37,696 nt of DNA. It comes from an uncultured Flammeovirgaceae bacterium. GTDB taxonomy: Bacteria; Bacteroidota; Bacteroidia; Cytophagales; Cyclobacteriaceae. Of the stretch, positions 8,095 through 16,822 are shown one piece after another. Each line of letters starts with the position of its first letter. Positions within the stretch are counted from its first letter, which is position 1. The stretch covers positions 1 through 37,696 of the forward strand of contig CALBPF010000211.1 of NCBI GenBank assembly GCA_937899105.1, read 5' to 3'. The notes under the pieces are model-generated. The model did not search any database. It was not told the origin of the DNA and saw only the letters and a list, made by a program, of their open reading frames with translations. A program made the position numbers and the translations under genes.

Positions 8095-9335
8095 TCAAGG
8101 CCACAAATTATAAAATAGCGCAAGGGCATCTTACCTCCAGGGTGAAGCAGGCGCTGGTGGCTATGCTCAGTGTCACCTTTGGCATTTCGATGTACATTTT
8201 CATGAACGGTTTTATGACCGGCGTAAATGACATTCAGGAAGAGCTGGCATTTTCAACACTGGCGCATATTCGCATTTATAACGACCTACCCGAGGACCGG
8301 TCCAACTTGCTCGTGAATTATTATCAAGGAGATAAATTAGTTAACCTAAGGCATCCTAAGGTGATCCAGTATACCGAGGGTATAGTCAATGCGGATAAAG
8401 TAATCAATACCGTAAGCCAACTTGATGAATTAGCAGAAATCACGGCTCAGGTAAATATGAATGTGTTTTACAGAAATGGTTTAACCCAAGTGAACGGTAT
8501 GCTAGCGGGTATAGACGCTACCATGGAACATAGGTTGTTTAGTATTGCTGAATCAATGAAGGAAGGCTCATGGGTTGCATTGGATCATCGAAGTGATGGA
8601 ATCATTCTAGGTGTAGGGTTAGCCAAAAAATTGAGCTTAGGCATGAATGATAATGTAGTGGTTAAAACGGCTGATGGAGTAACCCGTAATTTTAAGATTA
8701 TAGGTTTGCTGGAAACTTCATTGGCGAGCGTTGATAATGGCAAAGCATTTATTCAGATCAATGTCGCCAGACAGCTCGTTTTAAAAAACCATAGCTATGC
8801 CACCGATATTCAAGTGAACCTGAAAGACTTTGATAGTTCGAGGGAGGTAGCAAGAAAAATTGATACGCTGGTAGGCTACAAAGTCGAGTCCTGGAACGAT
8901 GCTAATGGACAATTGGAAGCCGGTAATGAATTAAGGAACTACCTGGCTATAGCAGTTTCCCTGACCATCCTGTTAGTAGCTGGCTTCGGTATTTATAATA
9001 TCATGAATATGACGGTGAACGAGAAAATAAAAGAGATAGCCATTCTAAAGGCTATGGGTTTTGAAGGTGGAGATATTGTGGAAATATTTTTGGTACAGTC
9101 CATCATAATAGGTCTGATAGGTGGGGTAGTAGGGGTGATTTTCGGCGGAGTGGTGAGTGTCTTAATAAATAATATCCCGTTTGAATTAGCAACCATTAAG
9201 ACATTACCTATGGCTTATCGAATGTCAGATTATCTTTCGGCATTCGGATTTGGTATGCTAACCACATTTATTGCAGGATACCTGCCTGCTAAAATGGCTT
9301 CAAAAGTAGACCCTGTAGAAATCATTAGAGGATAA
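8091..9335 (+). CDS. FtsX/LolE-type ABC transporter permease
   Basis: One membrane segment near the N-terminus (about residues 20-43), then a large periplasmic domain (about 45-280), then three membrane segments at the C-terminal end form the MacB/FtsX/LolC topology. The FtsX-type core is clear in VNEKIKEIAILKAMGF, the coupling-helix region, and in the closing YLPAKMASKVDPVEIIRG. The N-terminal stretch KATNYKIAQGHLTSRVKQALVAML resembles LolC/LolE-like permeases. Permeases of this type use mechanical movement of the periplasmic domain to push substrate out rather than carrying it across the membrane. It is paired with the ATPase encoded 4 bases downstream. Confidence 0.93.
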   Translation: MIKATNYKIAQGHLTSRVKQALVAMLSVTFGISMYIFMNGFMTGVNDIQEELAFSTLAHIRIYNDLPEDRSNLLVNYYQGDKLVNLRHPKVIQYTEGIVNADKVINTVSQLDELAEITAQVNMNVFYRNGLTQVNGMLAGIDATMEHRLFSIAESMKEGSWVALDHRSDGIILGVGLAKKLSLGMNDNVVVKTADGVTRNFKIIGLLETSLASVDNGKAFIQINVARQLVLKNHSYATDIQVNLKDFDSSREVARKIDTLVGYKVESWNDANGQLEAGNELRNYLAIAVSLTILLVAGFGIYNIMNMTVNEKIKEIAILKAMGFEGGDIVEIFLVQSIIIGLIGGVVGVIFGGVVSVLINNIPFELATIKTLPMAYRMSDYLSAFGFGMLTTFIAGYLPAKMASKVDPVEIIRG

Positions 9336-9339
9336 GGTT

Positions 9340-10017
9340 ATGGAAAACAACACGGTTTTAAGCGCTCGGAATATTAGCAAATACTTTTACGAGCCTGCGA
9401 TTTTTCAAGCGCTAAAAGAATTATCCTTTGATGTGAAAAAAGGTGAATTTCTGGCGCTCATAGGTAAATCCGGTTCGGGTAAATCAACCTTGCTGTATGT
9501 GCTATCCACTATGGATACGAACTATGAAGGCGAGCTGTTAATGAATAATGAAAAACTTACGGGAAAAACGCAAAATGAACTCGCGGCTTTCCGAAATGCC
9601 AACATTGGATTTGTTTTTCAGTTTCACTATTTATTACCCGAGTTTTCAGCGATACATAACGTGATGCTGCCAGCATTAAAACTTGGCAAAAAATCAAAAG
9701 AACAAATTCATCAGGATGCGCTGGAAAACCTGGATCTATTGGGTATTAAAGATCAAGCCTATAAATCCGCCAACAAATTATCAGGAGGGCAGCAGCAGCG
9801 GGTAGCTATTGCCCGGGCTTTGATCAATGAACCGGCAATTATAATGGGGGATGAGCCCACGGGAAATTTGGACTCCAAAAATACCGACATTGTTTTCGAT
9901 ATATTCAGGGAACTGGCCGAAGAGCGTGGACAAACCATTATTGCTGTTACTCATGACGATGAGTTTGCCGCTAAAAGTGACCGTGTACTGGAACTGAGTG
10001 ATGGCCTTATATTATGA
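9340..10017 (+). CDS. LolD/MacB-type ABC transporter ATP-binding protein
   Basis: All nucleotide-binding motifs are intact: Walker A GKSGSGKST (residues 42-50), Q-loop Gln94, signature LSGGQQQR (147-154), Walker B IIMGDE (about 167-172) followed by PTGNLDS, and the switch His205 in VTHDD. Length (225 aa) and the PTGNLDS motif are typical of the LolD/MacB/FtsE group. It energises the permease encoded upstream. The TGA overlaps the start of the following lipoprotein gene by 4 bases. Confidence 0.95.
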   Translation: MENNTVLSARNISKYFYEPAIFQALKELSFDVKKGEFLALIGKSGSGKSTLLYVLSTMDTNYEGELLMNNEKLTGKTQNELAAFRNANIGFVFQFHYLLPEFSAIHNVMLPALKLGKKSKEQIHQDALENLDLLGIKDQAYKSANKLSGGQQQRVAIARALINEPAIIMGDEPTGNLDSKNTDIVFDIFRELAEERGQTIIAVTHDDEFAAKSDRVLELSDGLIL

Positions 10018-10712
10018 ATCTCACATTCGGTAACCTTCTGATTCATCTTCTGGCTATACTGTTGCTGGCTTCCTGTGCAACGCGTCGAATAAGCAGGGCG
10101 CCGTGTGAAACGGAAACCAAAACCCCGCAATGTGAAAAAGTGACTATTAACGATTTACATTTGACCTACAGCATAGAAAAAAAGCAGGGTGTTGTTAAAG
10201 TGTTAGTCCATACGGATGATGCAATAATGGTGGCCAGGATAATGGCTCTAGGTTTGACCGTTACCATGAAAGAGCCCATTTCGGAATTCAGGTCTCTTAA
10301 TTACCCAATTGGAATTTTAGAAGTTAGGAAATTCAGGTCCCCAAACGACTTCAGAGCATTTTGGAATAAGACCAATATCCCGGGTTCATGGCAAGGAAGA
10401 TTTTCCAAGCTATTTAACATGGCCCTGTTCGAAGATACGGAGGGCAAACATCGTTATAACATTGACTCAATTAAAGGTGGGTTGAACGCTAAGTTTAAAG
10501 TGAAAAACAATGTATTTGATTACGAATTGACTGTACCTGGTTGTATACCCAACTCACGTCGGGTTGACATGGAAATTTCTATTGGTAGGTTGGTACTTTC
10601 AACGCCAATCTTTGAAAATGGACTAAGGAATCGAAAGGTATATAGGTCGCCAAGTACAAACTATTTTGAATATTTTCAATCACCCTGGGAGGTATCCGTG
10701 TCGGGTTGCTAG
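10014..10712 (+). CDS. lipoprotein, 232 aa, last gene of the exporter operon
   Basis: The signal peptide ends in a lipobox LASC (Cys21) followed by ATRR. The mature protein has several further cysteines (CETETKTPQC, PGCIPNS and a C-terminal SGC) that could form disulfides in the periplasm. The middle is mixed alpha/beta without a recognised motif. Because it overlaps the ATPase gene (ATGA), it is made together with the transporter. It might be the exporter's substrate, a chaperone or an outer-membrane partner. Family unknown. Confidence 0.8.
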   Translation: MNLTFGNLLIHLLAILLLASCATRRISRAPCETETKTPQCEKVTINDLHLTYSIEKKQGVVKVLVHTDDAIMVARIMALGLTVTMKEPISEFRSLNYPIGILEVRKFRSPNDFRAFWNKTNIPGSWQGRFSKLFNMALFEDTEGKHRYNIDSIKGGLNAKFKVKNNVFDYELTVPGCIPNSRRVDMEISIGRLVLSTPIFENGLRNRKVYRSPSTNYFEYFQSPWEVSVSGC

Positions 10713-10745
10713 TCTAAACGCAACAAGGCGCCATTTTCAACTGGC

Positions 10746-11633
10746 TTATGCTAATTTCAATGTAAAAAAGTCAATCGTTCTTTTCCAGGCTAACTCTGCG
10801 GCAGCCTTATCGAATCGTCCGGTAGTATCGTTGTGAAAACCATGATTAACGCCGGGATACATATGTCCTGTATATTCTTTGTTATTTGCTTTCAACGCTT
10901 CCTCGTAATCCGGCCAACCGGCATTAACCCGTTTATCAAGTTCTGCAAAATGTAATAAAAGAGGGGCTTCAATTTTACTGGTTTCCTCTGCCGAAGGCTG
11001 ACCACCGTAAAAGGGTACGGCGGCAGACAGTGTAGGAACTTGCACCGCCATCATATTTGAGATCCAACCACCGAAACAAAATCCTACAACTCCCACTTTT
11101 CCCGTACACTCCGAATGGTTTTTAATCAATTCAAAAGCAGCAATGAAATCTTCAAGCATCTCACCACGGTCGCGTTGACGTTGTAGCGTTCTACCCTCAT
11201 CGTCATTGCCTGGGTAACCCCCTAGAGGTGTAAGTGCATCCGGTGAAATTGAAATAAAACCTGCCAATGCGGCTCTGCGCCCGACATCTGCTATATGCGG
11301 GTTCAATCCTCTATTTTCATGAACTACCACAACTCCGGGTAGCTTTCCGGTAGCCTCTTTTGGCCTGGAAAGCTGTGCTTTTATTGTCCCTCCACCTTTT
11401 GGGGAATCGTAATTAATAAACTCCGTATTCAGTCTTGGGTCGTTTTTGGGAACTTGGATCTTATCCTGGTAGTTGGGCATTACGAAACTTAACAGCGACG
11501 CTATGGTCAATCCACCAACTGCGTAGACGGAAAGCTTCTCCATAAATTCTCTTCTATCCAGCCGATTATGGGCATAGTCATCATACAGATCGAATACCTC
11601 CTGTTTAATCTCTTTTTTATCAATTTCCTTCAT
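10746..11633 (-). CDS. dienelactone hydrolase family protein (YghX-like)
   Basis: The open frame can be extended upstream to 11819, but I place the start at the ATG at 11633 (295 aa). From there the protein begins with the family's usual [20 protein letters not shown] segment. The twin arginines (27-28) followed by a hydrophobic stretch suggest a Tat-type export signal. The alpha/beta hydrolase core carries the nucleophile Cys186 in GFCFGG, Asp233 in AELDKR and His264 or His267 in GVNHGFHND, the dienelactone hydrolase triad. It resembles YghX/carboxymethylenebutenolidase proteins. The true substrate is unknown. It runs convergently with the exporter operon, with a 33-base spacer. Confidence 0.88.
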   Translation of the reverse strand: MKEIDKKEIKQEVFDLYDDYAHNRLDRREFMEKLSVYAVGGLTIASLLSFVMPNYQDKIQVPKNDPRLNTEFINYDSPKGGGTIKAQLSRPKEATGKLPGVVVVHENRGLNPHIADVGRRAALAGFISISPDALTPLGGYPGNDDEGRTLQRQRDRGEMLEDFIAAFELIKNHSECTGKVGVVGFCFGGWISNMMAVQVPTLSAAVPFYGGQPSAEETSKIEAPLLLHFAELDKRVNAGWPDYEEALKANNKEYTGHMYPGVNHGFHNDTTGRFDKAAAELAWKRTIDFFTLKLA

Positions 11634-11810
11634 CAAATAAGATTTTATAAGTTCCAGAAGTAAGATATAACGGAAATTTGTAAAAAGCCATTTTTGAAGG
11701 GAGTTTAGAAATTTATCATGCCTGGCTGCATAAAATTGTCTGGCATCCTTTGGAGTATAACCTGAAAGTGAGATAAGGTTAAATGAGACCAGCAACCAAT
11801 GGCACAAAAG

Positions 11811-11838
11811 AAAAGCCAACCTAAGAAGGCTGGCTTTT
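11811..11838 (-). terminator. intrinsic terminator of the DUF1080/oxidoreductase operon
   Basis: AAAAGCCAACCT (11811-11822) pairs with AGGCTGGCTTTT (11827-11838) over 12 positions with one mismatch and a 4-base loop. On the minus strand it begins 25 bases after the DUF1080 stop and is followed by a T-rich stretch (TTTTCTTTTG). The remaining DNA between here and 11633 shows no gene. Confidence 0.75.
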
Positions 11839-11863
11839 CATCTATGAACTTTTATGGTTCAAC

Positions 11864-12658
11864 TTATAACTCCTTAATTTTAATGTTTCTAAACCAAACA
11901 TCATCACCGTGGTCTTGCAAGCCGATCAGACCCTGCGAGGCAATGCTTCCCCAGTTTTCGTTAATGCCTGGCCACTTGCTGTCGGCGATAAGTGCGTTCA
12001 TTTCATCTGAGCCGATGGTATATTGAACCACAGTGTCACCATTTTGGATGTGGATAATGTCATTACCCCTGGCAATTACCTCAGCCTGGTTCCATTTGCC
12101 ATGACCCGTAAAGTTCTGTGGGCTAGCCGGGATCAGGTCATACAAAGACCCTGATTGTCTATTGCCATCCTTGCCTAACTGAGCGTCAGGGTGATGTATA
12201 TTATCCAGGACCTGCATTTCAGGAGCTGTTTTCCAAATGTAATCATACTCTTCACGTCCTCGGTAAAAGATGCCTGCGTTAGCCGCACTGTCTACCATCC
12301 ACTCTACCTTAAAGTGAAAATCTGAAAACTCCTTTTCATATATAATGTCACCGCCATCTTGAGCGCCGGCCTCACCTCGTCCGGACCCTTGGATATGGAG
12401 GGCTTCATTGTCAATTTCCCATGCAACGGGGAAAGTTTCTTTCTTATAGCCTCGCCAGCCGGTGTTGGAAGAGCCATCGAACAAAAGCATCCATCCCTCT
12501 TCCTTTTCTGTTGCTGTTAATGTATTAGGACCGGCAACTTCTTCCACTTCTACAGTTTCTGCTGCTGCTGGCGCTTCCTCTTCTTTTTTACTAGGTTGGC
12601 TGCAACTTGCAAGGAACGCTAAGGTTACAATTGCAATCAGCCAGTTGTAGTTTTTCAT
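11864..12658 (-). CDS. DUF1080 lipoprotein, 3-keto-disaccharide hydrolase-type
   Basis: A lipoprotein signal (lipobox LASC, Cys19) is followed by a Glu/Ala-rich linker (about residues 24-42) and then a DUF1080 domain. The domain is a concanavalin-like beta-sandwich, recognised by WMLLFDGSSNTGWRGY, FHFKVEWMVD, NAGIFYRG and EMQVLDN.HHPDA. Members of this family are known to hydrolyse glycosidic bonds in 3-keto sugars, which fits the oxidoreductase gene 42 bases upstream that could make such a 3-keto group. It probably acts on the cell surface or in the periplasm. An intrinsic terminator follows it. Confidence 0.9.
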   Translation of the reverse strand: MKNYNWLIAIVTLAFLASCSQPSKKEEEAPAAAETVEVEEVAGPNTLTATEKEEGWMLLFDGSSNTGWRGYKKETFPVAWEIDNEALHIQGSGRGEAGAQDGGDIIYEKEFSDFHFKVEWMVDSAANAGIFYRGREEYDYIWKTAPEMQVLDNIHHPDAQLGKDGNRQSGSLYDLIPASPQNFTGHGKWNQAEVIARGNDIIHIQNGDTVVQYTIGSDEMNALIADSKWPGINENWGSIASQGLIGLQDHGDDVWFRNIKIKEL

Positions 12659-12700
12659 AATTGTTTATTCTTATCGGTTAATTAATGAATATGTATTTAA

Positions 12701-14209
12701 CTAAGCAGGCATATCGGGTAAAGTCCAACCTTCTCTGTAGGTATGCTTCACAAGCTCTGCGGCAAAATCTTTCGCGGAAATCGGATCGGTCCAAGTTTTA
12801 TCAAAGGTTGGGTGTCCATCATGAATTTTGAATCCATCTTTGATCACCGTCTTTATCGTTTCGCTGTCGGTGATATTTGTAAATCTCATATTTTCACCGT
12901 CCCATTCCAGTTCTTTATTTAAGTTCTGAAGCCTTACTGCCATTACACCCATAACAACCATCTCATTGAATGGACCCGCTTCGGCAAAATCAGAAGTCGT
13001 TGGTTTTCTACTCTCAGGACTTTCTTTACATGCTCTTACCCAATCTTGTTCATGTATACCGTCCTCGGTACCTAATTCTTTGGATACTCTTCGTTCTGTT
13101 TCTTTTACCGTAGGCGCTCTTCCGGATACCAGTTCAGGCTCTGCTCCGTAGCAACCTACATGAAGAATGTCTTTTGTACCGTAAAAGAAGGTGCCTCCAC
13201 CATATTTATTTGGATCTTTTCCCTTCGGCCAGTTTTCCGGCAGCTTGGGTTTTATCCCCCCGTCATACCAGTATACCTCTACTTCGGGCATTTTTGTACG
13301 CCCTACTTTTTCTCTTTCAGGGAAAACCATTTTTACAGATTGGGCCGTAGGCGCACAACCTTCAAGTAACAAAGTGGAGCTTGCCTGGGCCTTTGTCGGG
13401 TAACCTAATTTAAGCCCTTCAAATACCGGATGCAGGATATGACAGGCCATATCCCCAAGCGCTCCGGTTCCATAGTCCCACCATCCTCTCCAGTTCCATG
13501 GGTGGTAAATTTCGTTAAAGGGTCGCATTTTCGCCGGCCCTACAAAAAGGTCCCAGTTAAGGGTATCAGGCACCCATTGCCCTTGCTCAGGAGTATTCAA
13601 ACCTTGAGGCCATATAGGCCTGTCTGTGAATGACTCTACCTTGGTTATCTCACCAATCTCACCATTCCATATCCATTCACATGTTTTGGCCACTCCTTCA
13701 CCAGATGCACCCTGATTACCCATTTGCGTGGCTACCTTGTATTTTTTAGCCAGTTTTGTTAGTAATCGGGACTCGTAGACACTGTGTGTAAGAGGTTTTT
13801 GCAGGTATACGTGCTTACCCATGGTGATGGCGTGGGCTGCCGTGAGTGCATGGGTGTGATCTGCCGTCGCAATGACCACAGCATCTATTTCATCACCCAT
13901 TTCATCGTACATCTTTCTAAAGTCCCAATACTTTTTGGCTTTAGGATAGGCGTCAAAGCAGCGCTTGGCATATTTCCAATCTACGTCGCAAAGCGCTACT
14001 ACATTTTCCGTGGTGAGATTCTTTAGGTTAGCAAAACCCATACCTCCAACTCCAATACCCGCAATATTCAGTTTGTCACTAGGGGCAGTATGCCCCAGTC
14101 CTGAAATCACATGACTTGGCAGTATGCTTATTCCCGCGAAAGTTGCTGCCGACTTCTGTACGAATCTTCTTCTTGAAAGATCATTAGGTTTATCGGATTG
14201 ATTACTCAT
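12701..14209 (-). CDS. Tat-type Gfo/Idh/MocA family oxidoreductase
   Basis: The N-terminus holds a twin-arginine signal (SRRRFVQKSAATFAG, residues 12-26), so the enzyme is probably folded with its cofactor in the cytoplasm and exported. A Rossmann nucleotide-binding loop follows (GIGVGGMG, 51-58), then the Gfo/Idh/MocA Lys-Pro dyad (QKP, Lys138) and the conserved NWRGWWDYGTGALGDMACH region in the C-terminal domain. Length 502 aa is normal for exported Bacteroidota members. Exported enzymes of this family can oxidise the C3 hydroxyl of glycosides. With the DUF1080 hydrolase downstream this makes a two-step 3-keto-glycoside cleavage pathway likely. The actual sugar is unknown. Confidence 0.92.
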   Translation of the reverse strand: MSNQSDKPNDLSRRRFVQKSAATFAGISILPSHVISGLGHTAPSDKLNIAGIGVGGMGFANLKNLTTENVVALCDVDWKYAKRCFDAYPKAKKYWDFRKMYDEMGDEIDAVVIATADHTHALTAAHAITMGKHVYLQKPLTHSVYESRLLTKLAKKYKVATQMGNQGASGEGVAKTCEWIWNGEIGEITKVESFTDRPIWPQGLNTPEQGQWVPDTLNWDLFVGPAKMRPFNEIYHPWNWRGWWDYGTGALGDMACHILHPVFEGLKLGYPTKAQASSTLLLEGCAPTAQSVKMVFPEREKVGRTKMPEVEVYWYDGGIKPKLPENWPKGKDPNKYGGGTFFYGTKDILHVGCYGAEPELVSGRAPTVKETERRVSKELGTEDGIHEQDWVRACKESPESRKPTTSDFAEAGPFNEMVVMGVMAVRLQNLNKELEWDGENMRFTNITDSETIKTVIKDGFKIHDGHPTFDKTWTDPISAKDFAAELVKHTYREGWTLPDMPA

Positions 14210-14708
14210 GGTTTTTTTAAAGTTTTTACTTAATTAACTACCTAAGTTAGAAATACTTTTCAAATTATTTACGAATGATTGACCTGCCTTTTGTCAAGTG
14301 GCAGAATGAATCATTTTGAGGGAATAACTGTGCTTTTGTAAATGCGCGACTAACAAGCTGGAATTGAAAAGAGCTAAATCATACGAATTGTTCTTTTTCT
14401 TTATTTATGTCAATTTCGCTTATAGATGCGACTTGAAATCACGAAGACGGGTCGTTAAGGTATGATTGTTTACTCAAGTAAAGCTGTTGCTTAAATCAAA
14501 GATTCCTATGTTGAGACAAGTTTACTACCCCTTAAGCTCATCAAAATCATGTCATCAATGGCGATAGCTTCCGGGTTCCGGCATATCTATAAAACTCGCC
14601 TTTTTGACAGTTCTTTAGACAGTCCGAACATACGAATATCCACTACTTACCTTTTTTTATTTGAACCTGGTATGCGACGTTAGCCTTTGGAACACAACGT
14701 AGTTTTCA
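14210..14708. other. gene-free spacer of about 500 bases
   Basis: No convincing gene was seen on either strand. It contains a nested inverted repeat at 14274-14315: outer arms AATGATT/AATCATT, inner arms CTGCC/GGCAG, around TTTTGTCAAGT. This lies 65 bases upstream of the oxidoreductase start and could be an operator or a folded leader. The remainder is AT-rich and featureless to my reading. Confidence 0.5.
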
Positions 14709-15623
14709 TCAGACTTTAAGAGTACGATCATTCAAGGTATTATACTTCTGTGTAATCCATAAAATGAGTACGCCAAACAATACTGCCACTATAATTAGTA
14801 TATTATTGATTAAACCATCCGTGCCAAAAGATAACCGGATAAGAATGGTAGAAATAATAAATCCGGAATTCCGAATAAATACATGAAAGCTGCTGGTATT
14901 GAAGAATGAGAATAATAATAACAGCACATCGGTAAGAATGAGTAATGTAAAAAATTTATCGTAGAAGATATTATTGATGTCAATAAAGCTGGCGCCTTCG
15001 CTACTATTGGATTGCATCCATGCTATCCACCCCGTAAACCAATTGATAAAACTGTATAAGGCCATAATGATAATGACGGGTACAAGAAAAGAAGCCATTA
15101 CTTTCTTCCTTCTAATAAAAGTCTGAACTTTTTCAGGAAGCTCATTTACCGATTTTACCTGCGCTTTTCGGGCATTCAATTTGTGGAAGATGTAAATGGA
15201 TACAAACAACAGAATGGTAGATAAAATGTCGTAGGTAAACTGCAAGTCATATTTAATATCAAACCAATTTACCGAAAGGTCCAGGTTAGCAAGGTCTTTG
15301 AAAATACGCCTGATCATGATGAGCGTTATGATCTCGTATTGCTTCGCTATGTAATCTGATGTGGATTGTGGTATATGATAAACCAGCAGATAAACCTCGA
15401 ATAATAATATAAAAGAAAAAGGGGTATAAATAGCTGAAATAGGGTTGGTCAAAAGTTCAGATTCGTAAGAGAGCTGAATAAACCCAAAATCAACTAAAGC
15501 GATCACAAATAGGTGGATAATAAAGCTTAATATGGACAACCATATAATGACTCTTTCTGCGCGATCCTTCGTTTCTTTCCCAAGAAGTGTATTGTATAAA
15601 CGATCATAATTGCTGTTAGGCAT
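14709..15623 (-). CDS. multi-pass membrane protein, 304 aa, unknown
   Basis: I count about six to seven membrane segments: roughly residues 27-48, 65-85, 128-146, 177-197, 225-243, 250-268 and 272-290. A positively charged cytoplasmic loop lies near the middle (ARKAQVKSVNELPEKVQTFIRRKK). The first part (PISAIYTPFSFILLFEVYLLVYHIP, then EIITLIMIRRIFKDLANL) resembles the helix pattern of an ion-channel voltage-sensor module, but no pore motif is visible. Only a weak suggestion of ion transport can be made. It is divergently placed against the VOC gene with a spacer of about 80 bases. Confidence 0.75.
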   Translation of the reverse strand: MPNSNYDRLYNTLLGKETKDRAERVIIWLSILSFIIHLFVIALVDFGFIQLSYESELLTNPISAIYTPFSFILLFEVYLLVYHIPQSTSDYIAKQYEIITLIMIRRIFKDLANLDLSVNWFDIKYDLQFTYDILSTILLFVSIYIFHKLNARKAQVKSVNELPEKVQTFIRRKKVMASFLVPVIIIMALYSFINWFTGWIAWMQSNSSEGASFIDINNIFYDKFFTLLILTDVLLLLFSFFNTSSFHVFIRNSGFIISTILIRLSFGTDGLINNILIIVAVLFGVLILWITQKYNTLNDRTLKV

Positions 15624-15702
15624 AGAACAGAAACAGTAGCTAACGTTATTTGTTACTCTCCTAAGTATGGCATAGCTCTAAGCTTAATTTCCGTTCATCT
15701 TT

Positions 15703-16080
15703 ATGCTGCAGCATACATCAATATTCAACAGTTACTCTACTCACCGCCTGAAAGAAACGAATCACTTTTACAATAAGATACTAGGGTTAGATACTCAAAT
15801 CGTAAAAGAACGGTTTATTCATGTTTACCTGCCGAGTAGCGAACCGTTGGTCATTTATTTTAAGGAAGATCACCAACCTGCTTCATACACTGTCGTGAAT
15901 TTTCAGGTCGTGGATATTACCGAAGCGGTGAACAACTTAAAAAGTAAGGGTGTGCAATTTTTACAATATGGAGAACCCATCAAAACTGATCAAAATGGCA
16001 TCTCTTGGGACGATACCGGCTCGCATTTAGCATGGTTTAAAGATCCTGGGGGTAATATCATCGCCCTGATTGAAAATTAA
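15703..16080 (+). CDS. VOC (glyoxalase/bleomycin-resistance-type) family protein
   Basis: The 125-residue protein has the paired beta-alpha-beta-beta-beta layout of a vicinal-oxygen-chelate domain. The first half includes RLKETNHFYNKILGLD and the strand LVIYFKED. The second half ends in the family signature WFKDPGGNIIALIEN. Possible metal ligands are His4 and the C-terminal Glu124. Substrate is unknown, and members may be dioxygenases, lyases or resistance proteins. The stop TAA abuts exactly the stop of the convergent glutathione peroxidase gene. Confidence 0.88.
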   Translation: MLQHTSIFNSYSTHRLKETNHFYNKILGLDTQIVKERFIHVYLPSSEPLVIYFKEDHQPASYTVVNFQVVDITEAVNNLKSKGVQFLQYGEPIKTDQNGISWDDTGSHLAWFKDPGGNIIALIEN

Positions 16081-16620
16081 TTACCCGTTAATAAAGTCGG
16101 TTATTTTTGGGTCCATTGGTTTAACGCCGGCCTTATAAAAATGCATTAGCTTACCATTTTCATCGATCAGGTACTTACAGAAATTCCAAGAAGGAGCTTT
16201 ATCATTCCAGCCGTTTTTGTTTTTATCCGAAAGCCATGCGTAAAGTGGATGCTGATTCTTTCCCTTCACATCAATTTTAGAAAATAGTTGAAATGTAACC
16301 CCATAATTGGCCTTGCAGAATTCGACTATTTCCAGGTTCGTACCGGGCTCTTGACCTAAAAAATTATTAGAAGGGAAACCGAGTATGGTCAGTTTATCTC
16401 CGTACAACTCGTGCAATTTTTGTAAGTCTTCGTACTGCGGTGTATACCCACATTTTGACGCCGTATTAACGATAAGCAGTTTCTTTCCTTTGAACTGTGA
16501 GAAGTTAACAATTGTACCGTCAATGGCCTCGACTTTGAAGTCATAAATAGAAGTTGATGCAGCGAATAGCATTGTTATCAATGTAAAGAACGTGTTTACC
16601 ATTTTTCTTTTTTCTTTCAT
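16081..16620 (-). CDS. glutathione peroxidase-family thiol peroxidase, exported
   Basis: The catalytic cysteine Cys57 lies in NTASKCGYTPQY, with Gln90 (in GFPSNNFLGQEP) and Trp145-Asn146 (WNF) completing the GPx tetrad. Cys102 in EFCKANYGVTF is the likely resolving cysteine, which points to a thioredoxin-dependent peroxidase rather than a true glutathione enzyme. A hydrophobic segment after KEKRK (about residues 8-22) suggests a signal peptide. The start at 16620 is preferred because it supplies the basic n-region; Met7 (16602) is the alternative. It should reduce hydrogen peroxide or lipid peroxides in the periplasm. Confidence 0.93.
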   Translation of the reverse strand: MKEKRKMVNTFFTLITMLFAASTSIYDFKVEAIDGTIVNFSQFKGKKLLIVNTASKCGYTPQYEDLQKLHELYGDKLTILGFPSNNFLGQEPGTNLEIVEFCKANYGVTFQLFSKIDVKGKNQHPLYAWLSDKNKNGWNDKAPSWNFCKYLIDENGKLMHFYKAGVKPMDPKITDFING

Positions 16621-16822
16621 AACTCATTGCTGCTTGTTTTGTTAAAAGTTTATTCAAAAGGAAGTCAACTAAAACAGGAGAGTCATGCGCGGGGGAAGAT
16701 TTCATTTTAAGTCTACTGACTACTCAAGAGCATGAAGGCAAAGATAACATAGACACTTGTTTAAATGATCTGTGATGGCTTCCAAAAGACTTATCAACAG
16801 AACAGCATAAACAAAGAATACG

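Noticed and set aside
11634..11819. Extension of the dienelactone hydrolase gene upstream to an ATG at 11819
   Set aside because: The added 62 residues lack family similarity, and the ATG at 11633 begins the typical YghX-like N-terminus with its twin-arginine segment.
13160..14026. Plus-strand open frames inside the oxidoreductase gene
   Set aside because: They are antisense to a well conserved gene, lack family motifs and have implausible composition.
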